Below are positions 18,214-23,071 of a stretch of DNA of 23,071 nt, piece after piece; positions within the stretch are counted from its first letter, which is position 1; each line of letters begins with the position of its first letter. The stretch spans positions 1 to 23,071 of the forward strand of contig CAAHFI010544693.1 in NCBI GenBank assembly GCA_900893395.1, given 5' to 3'. The notes beneath the pieces were generated by a model. The model saw nothing but the letters and a program-made list of their open reading frames with translations. It was not told the origin of the DNA and made no database searches. Source of the DNA: Euglena gracilis (Eukaryota > Euglenozoa > Euglenophyceae > Euglenales > Euglenaceae). A program made the translations under genes and the position numbers.

Positions 18214-19996
18214 CACATTGCACGGGTTCTGGAGACAAAAGATGCTGGCCCGACACTCTACCCTCCGTAACTCCACCCCCACCGGCAAAAGGATCTTGCA
18301 TTTTGGTGGGGGGGGGTGAGGAGGGGAGACGGCGTGTAACAGAGAAGGGTGGGTACACTTGGGCTTGTGGGGCTCGCACTGCCACCTGACAAAACAACAA
18401 CAGTGTCGGCAAACACAGCTGCTTTTATTTGACATCCACACATCCTCCTCCGTCCTCCTGTTTCCTCCCTCGCACCTCAAATCAAGCGACCGAAGAACCT
18501 CGTTTAATTGCAGGAAGTGTTGATGCAAAACTGGTTTGGAGTTCCTCTCGTGAGGACTTCCCACAGCTGACCATTCCAGCCACGGCGGAGTCTCTCGTTT
18601 GGTGTGAACATGATATGATACGGTATCCGATACAGGCAGGATGTCCTCTGCCTTTTTGTTATAAAAGAAACTAGCAAAAGCCCTCCAACGTGTTTGTCTC
18701 CCTAGAGTCAAACCAGATGGATGCAGCAAAAATATCCAGCACACACGAAGCCATTGGAATTGCATGCTGATATGGAGTAGAATAGAACATCTGAAATCGG
18801 AGGATGGGTATATAATTTGAGGGGCTGCCCAGGGGCTGTTCATGAAATGCACAGAAACAAAGAGTGCCTAAATGAAAATTGTTTGCTTCACTTCCACCCG
18901 ATGCAAGCAGCAACTGGTTTGCTTCCCTCGACAGAAACACCCTACGACTTTCAGCTTCTATGTGTGCTCCTCGCTGGGGTTGCGCGGGAAATGGTTGCCA
19001 CCTCCACCCCACATTAGCACGGGTGCCGGAGACTGTTGGTGCAACATGGTGATGTACGAGTGTGCCAGACACACAATGGCAGTTTAGTTACCTCCTGCCA
19101 AAAGTGGCACCGGTAACCACTCATCCGTCACCCACACCGCCAAATAGACGTAACTGGTGTGTGCGCCACAGCATCAACAGAGAAGAGGTGCACACTTGGA
19201 CTGGCTGGCGGGGCGCTCGGGCCTGCATGGCAAAGGCCGCAAGAGGGGGGAGCACTGAGGATCAGTTTCGAACAGTTTCGCACTCTCTGGCAGGCAGGTT
19301 GCACTTTAACGACAGGGGGTGTAAGATGCCTGCCGGGCATTCTGCCGGGGTAAAAGCATCTAGCAATGGGAGAGGGAGAGGGGGGAGACAGCACAAAACC
19401 ATATTAGACAAGGCAGCAAACGGGTGGGTACACACTTGGGCTTGTGGGGCTCGCACTGGTGCCTGACAAATCAACAAAAATGGCGGCAAATACGTAGGCG
19501 GTTTCAGGACAGCCACAATTCCCTCCCGCCTCCTCCCTCCGCACAGTTACAGCCCATCAAATGAATGTGATCCAGACCCATTCTAATTGGAGGAAGTGTT
19601 TGGGGGGACAGTTGGTTCAGTGCCAGTCAGCCACGGGTTTGGTCTCTGTTCCAGCTTTGCCACGTTGCCATCAACGGGAGTCCATCCCCACCGATCCGTA
19701 CAAAAAACGGCTGTTTCGAGAAAAGGAGGGAGGGATGCGGCCCATACAGAGGGTGAGGACTGGCTGCACACCTGGGCTGGCAGGGCTCATGCTGAGGCCT
19801 GCAGAGCCAAGAAGCCAGAGGCTGTTCATGGAATGCACAGGACAAAGAGAGCCTTCCCCCACAGATGGCTTCACTTGCACCAATGCAGGGAACCAATGAG
19901 GGGCTTGCTTCACGACACCAGACCACCCTACAATTCTTCTGCTTCTGTGCATGCCATTTGCTGGGGTCGCCTGGGAAAAGGCAGCCACCTCTGTCC
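18214..19996 (+). repeat. Satellite unit 8
   Basis: 1783 bp. Shares GCGACCGAAG, CTCTGCC and GATACGGTATC with unit 7. Private changes include loss of two bases in the conserved box (GTACACTTGGG near 18353) and several one-base losses (CATCCTCCTCC, CCCTCGACAG, GACTTTCAGC, GCACCAATGC). Confidence 0.95.
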
Positions 19997-21765
19997 CACA
20001 TTGCACGGGTTCTGGAGACAAAAGATGCTGGCCCGACACTCTACCCTCCGTAACTCCCACCCCCCACCGGGCAAAAGGATCTTGCATTTTGGTGGGGGGG
20101 GGGGAGGAGGGGAGACGGCGTGTAACAGAGAAGGGTGGGTACACACTTGGGCTTGTGGGGCTCGCACTGCCACCTGACAAAAAACAACAACAGTGTCGGC
20201 AAACACAGCTGCTTTTATTTGACATCCACACATCCCTCCTCCGTCCTCTGTTTCCTCCTCTGCACCTCAAATCAAGGCGCCGAAGAACCTCGTTTAATTG
20301 CAGGAAGTGTTGATGCAAAAACTGGTTTGGAGTTCCTCTCGTGGGGACTTCCCACAGCTGACCATTCCAGCCACGGCGGAGTCTCTCGTTTGGTGTGAAC
20401 ATGATATGATACGGTATCGATACAGGCAGGATGTCCTCTTCCTTTTTGTTATAAAAGAAACTAGCAAAAGCCCTCCAACGTGTTTGTCTCCCTAGAGTCA
20501 AACCAGATAGCAAAAATATCCGCGCCACTCGAAGCCATTGGAATTGCATGCTGATATGGAGTAGAATAGAACATCTGAAATCGGAGGATGGGTATATAAT
20601 TTGAGGGGCTGCCCAGGGGCTGTTCATGAAATGCACAGAAACAAAGAGTGCCTAAATGAAAATTGTTTGCTTCACTTCCACCCGATTCAAGCAGCAACTG
20701 GTTTGCTTCCCTCCGACAGAAACACCTACGACTCTTCAGCTTCTATGTGTGCTCCTCGCTGGGGTTGCGCGGGAGATGGTTGCCACCTCCACCCCATTAG
20801 CACGGGTGCCGGAGCTGTTGGTGCAACATGGTGATGTACGAGTGTGCCAACACATGGCAGTTTAGTTACCTCCTGCCAAAAGTGGCACCGGTAACCACTC
20901 GTCCGTCACCCACAAGCAAATAGACGTAACTGGTGTGTGCGCCACAGCATCAACAGAGAAGAGGTGCACACTTGGACTGGCTGGCGGGGCTCGGGCCTGC
21001 ATGGCAAAGGCCGCAAGAGGGGGGAGCACTGAGGATCAGTTTCGAACAGTTTCGCACTCTCTGGCAGGCAGGTTGCACTTTAACGACAGGGGGTGTAAGA
21101 TGCCTGCCGGGCATTCTGCCGGGGTAAAAGCATCTAGCAATGGGAGAGGGGAGGGGGGAGACAGCACAAAACCATATTAGAAAGGCAGCAAACGGGTGGG
21201 TACACACTTGGGCTTGTGGGGCTCGCACTGGTGCCTGACAAATCAACAAAAATGGCGGCAAATACGTAGGCGGTTTCAGGACAGCCACAATTCCCTCCCG
21301 CCTCCTCCCTCCGCACAGTTACAGCCCATCAAATGAATGTGATCCAGACCCATTCTAATTGGAGGAAGTGTTTTGGGGGGACAGTTGGTTCAGTGCCAGT
21401 CAGCCACGGGTTTGGTCTCTGTTCCAGCTTTGCCACGTTGCCATCAACGGGAGTCCATCCCCACGATCCGTACAAAACGGCTGCTTCGAGAAAAGGAGGG
21501 AGGGATGCGGCCCATACAGAGGGTGAGGATGGCTGCACACCTGGGCTGGCAGGGCTCATGCTGAGGCCTGCAGAGCCAAGAAGCCAGAGGCTGTTCATGG
21601 AATGCACAGGACAAAGAGAGCCTTCCCCCACAGATGGCTTCACTTGCACCCAATGCAGGGAACCAATGAGGGGCTTGCTTCACGACACCAGACCACCCCT
21701 ACAATTCTTCTGCTTCTGTGCATGCCATTTGCTGGGGTCGCCTGGGAAAAGGCAGCCATCTGTCC
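19997..21765 (+). repeat. Satellite unit 9
   Basis: 1769 bp. Shares CCGCGCCACTCG with unit 2 and CTCGTCCG with unit 10 only. It carries many private one- or two-base gains and losses, mostly in short runs. The inverted repeat reads GATACGGTATCGATAC (20408-20423). Confidence 0.95.
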
Positions 21766-23071
21766 CACATTGCACGGGTTCTGGAGACAAAAGATGCTGG
21801 CCCGACACTCTACCCTCCGTAACTCCACCCCCCACCGGGCAAAAGGATCTTGCATTTTGGTGGGGGGGGGGGTGAGGAGGGGAGACGGCGTGTAACAGAG
21901 AAGGGTGGGTACACACTTGGGCTTGTGGGGCTCGCACTGCCACCTGACAAAACAACAACAGTGTCGGCAAACACAGCTGCTTTTTTTGACATCCACACAT
22001 CCCTCCTCCGTCCTTGTTTCCTCCCTCTGCACCTCAAATCAAGGCGCCGAAGAACCTCGTTTAATTGCAGGAGTGTTGATGCAAACTGGTTTGGAGTTCT
22101 CTGTGGGGCTTCCCACAGCTGACCATTCCAGCCACGGCGGAGTCTCTCGTTTGGTGTGAACATGATATGATACGTATCCGATACAGGCAGGATGTCCTCT
22201 CCTTTTTTGTTATAAAAGAAACTAGCAAAAGCCCTCCAACGTGTTGTCTCCCTAGAGTCAAAACCAGATAGCAAAAATATCCGGGCACACTCGAAGCCAT
22301 TGGAATTGCATGCTGATATGGAGTAGAATAGAACATCTGAAATCGGAGGATGGGTATATAATTTGAGGGGCTGCCAGGGGCTGTTCATGAAATGCACAGA
22401 AACAAAGAGTGCCTAAATGAAAATTGTTTGCTTCACTTCCACCCGATTCAAGCAGCAACTGGTTTGCTTCCCTCCGACAGAAACACCCTACGACTCTTCA
22501 GCTTCTATGTGTGCTCCTCGCTGGGTTGCGCGGAGATGGTTGCCACTCCACCCCACATTAGCACGGGTGCCGGAGCTGTTGGTGCACACATGGTGATGTA
22601 CGAGTGTGCAACACAATGGCAGTTTAGTTACCTCCTGCCAAAAGTGGCACCGGTAACCACTCGTCCGTCACCCACACCGCCAAATAGACGTAACTGGTGT
22701 GTGCGCCACAGCATCAACAGAGAAGAGGTGCACACTTGGACTGGCTGGCGGGGCGCTCGGCCTGCATGGCAAAGGCCGCAAGAGGGGGGAGCACTGAGGA
22801 TCAGTTTCGAACAGTTTCGCACTCTCTGGCAGGCAGGTTGCACTTTCGACAGGGGGTGTAAGATGCCTGCCGGGCATTCTGCCGGGGTAAAAGCATCTAG
22901 CAATGGGAGAGGGGAGGGGGGAGACAGCTAAAAACCATATTAGAAAGGCAGCAAACGGGTGGGTACACACTTGGGCTTGTGGGGCTCGCACTGGTGCCTG
23001 ACAAATCAACAAAAATGGCGGCAAATACGTAGGCGGTTTCAGGACAGCCACAATTCCCTCCCGCCTCCTCC
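21766..23071 (+). repeat. Satellite unit 10 (partial, cut by window end)
   Basis: The first 1306 bp of a unit; the array continues past the window. It has the highest density of private single-base losses (for example TGCTTTTTTTGACATCC, GTCCTTGTTTCC, CAGGAGTGTTG, GCAAACTGG). Shares CTCGTCCG with unit 9. Confidence 0.95.

Larger units (their letters stand above)
5737..23071 (+). repeat. Head-to-tail satellite array, unit about 1.78 kb (higher-order dimer)
   Basis: The whole right three quarters of the window repeats with a period of about 1781 bp. Taking CACATTGCACGGGTTCTGGA as anchor, units start at 5737, 7506, 9287, 11068, 12847, 14631, 16417, 18214, 19997 and 21766. Lengths are 1769, 1781, 1781, 1779, 1784, 1786, 1797, 1783 and 1769, with a last partial unit of 1306. 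By eye the units after about 6260 differ at only a few positions each, mostly single-base indels and a limited set of shared substitutions. Each unit consists of two diverged halves (B then A). Open frames within it change length from unit to unit as indels shift them, so the unit is not a tandem gene. The phase chosen is arbitrary apart from fitting the left edge. The array continues beyond the right end. Confidence 0.97.

Noticed and set aside
5737-23071. rDNA spacer, 5S, histone or snRNA gene cluster
   Set aside because: The unit contains no stretch I can match to rRNA, 5S internal control boxes, tRNA, U1, U2 or U6, and no histone-like frame.
5737-23071. CRISPR array
   Set aside because: Repeats are about 1.78 kb with no short unique spacers, and the context is eukaryotic.

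Overview
This is a non-coding, repeat-dominated window from a eukaryotic nuclear genome. Evidence: long tetranucleotide and (TA)n microsatellites, a short TTAGGG-type tract, minisatellites, inverted repeats, and a tandem satellite with a long period. No bacterial-style gene packing, rRNA, tRNA or recognisable protein domain was found on either strand. TTAGGG tracts fit animals, fungi and several protist lineages, so I do not assign a taxon. No protein-coding gene is called.

Layout. Positions 1-822: (TCTG)n and (TATC)n microsatellites, then two C-run/G-run hairpins (336-372 and 661-704) enclosing a TTAGGG-like tract and a (TA)n block, then more AT-rich DNA. Positions 823-5632: a patchwork with three copies of a GC-rich dispersed box, a foldback (1910-2104), a second (TA)n block (2782-2913), many G-run/C-run hairpins and two G-quadruplex motifs. 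It also holds a degenerate GGCCACTTT minisatellite whose strand sense flips near 5100, and an A-rich stretch. Positions 5633-23071 (three quarters of the window): a head-to-tail satellite array that runs off the right edge.

The array has nine complete units of 1769-1797 bp (typically about 1781) and one partial unit, starting at 5737, 7506, 9287, 11068, 12847, 14631, 16417, 18214, 19997 and 21766. Each unit is itself a dimer of two old, strongly diverged halves: B (about 799 bp) and A (about 982 bp). Across the halves one 37-bp box is identical while its surroundings are not. That box also survives in the diverged edge unit and lies at a partial-duplication breakpoint at the array edge. The first 500 or so bases of the edge unit are clearly diverged; from about 6260 onward the sequence switches abruptly to near-identity with the rest. 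Shared variants form a mosaic, including a block repeated at a three-unit offset of 5344 bp, which points to gene conversion or unequal exchange. Single-base losses become frequent in the last units and are probably in part sequence-consensus errors.

The most interesting points are the conserved box, the variable-spacer GATAC/GTATC inverted repeat in every homogenised unit, and the array edge, which shows several stages of satellite evolution in one place. All identities were judged by eye; none was computed.
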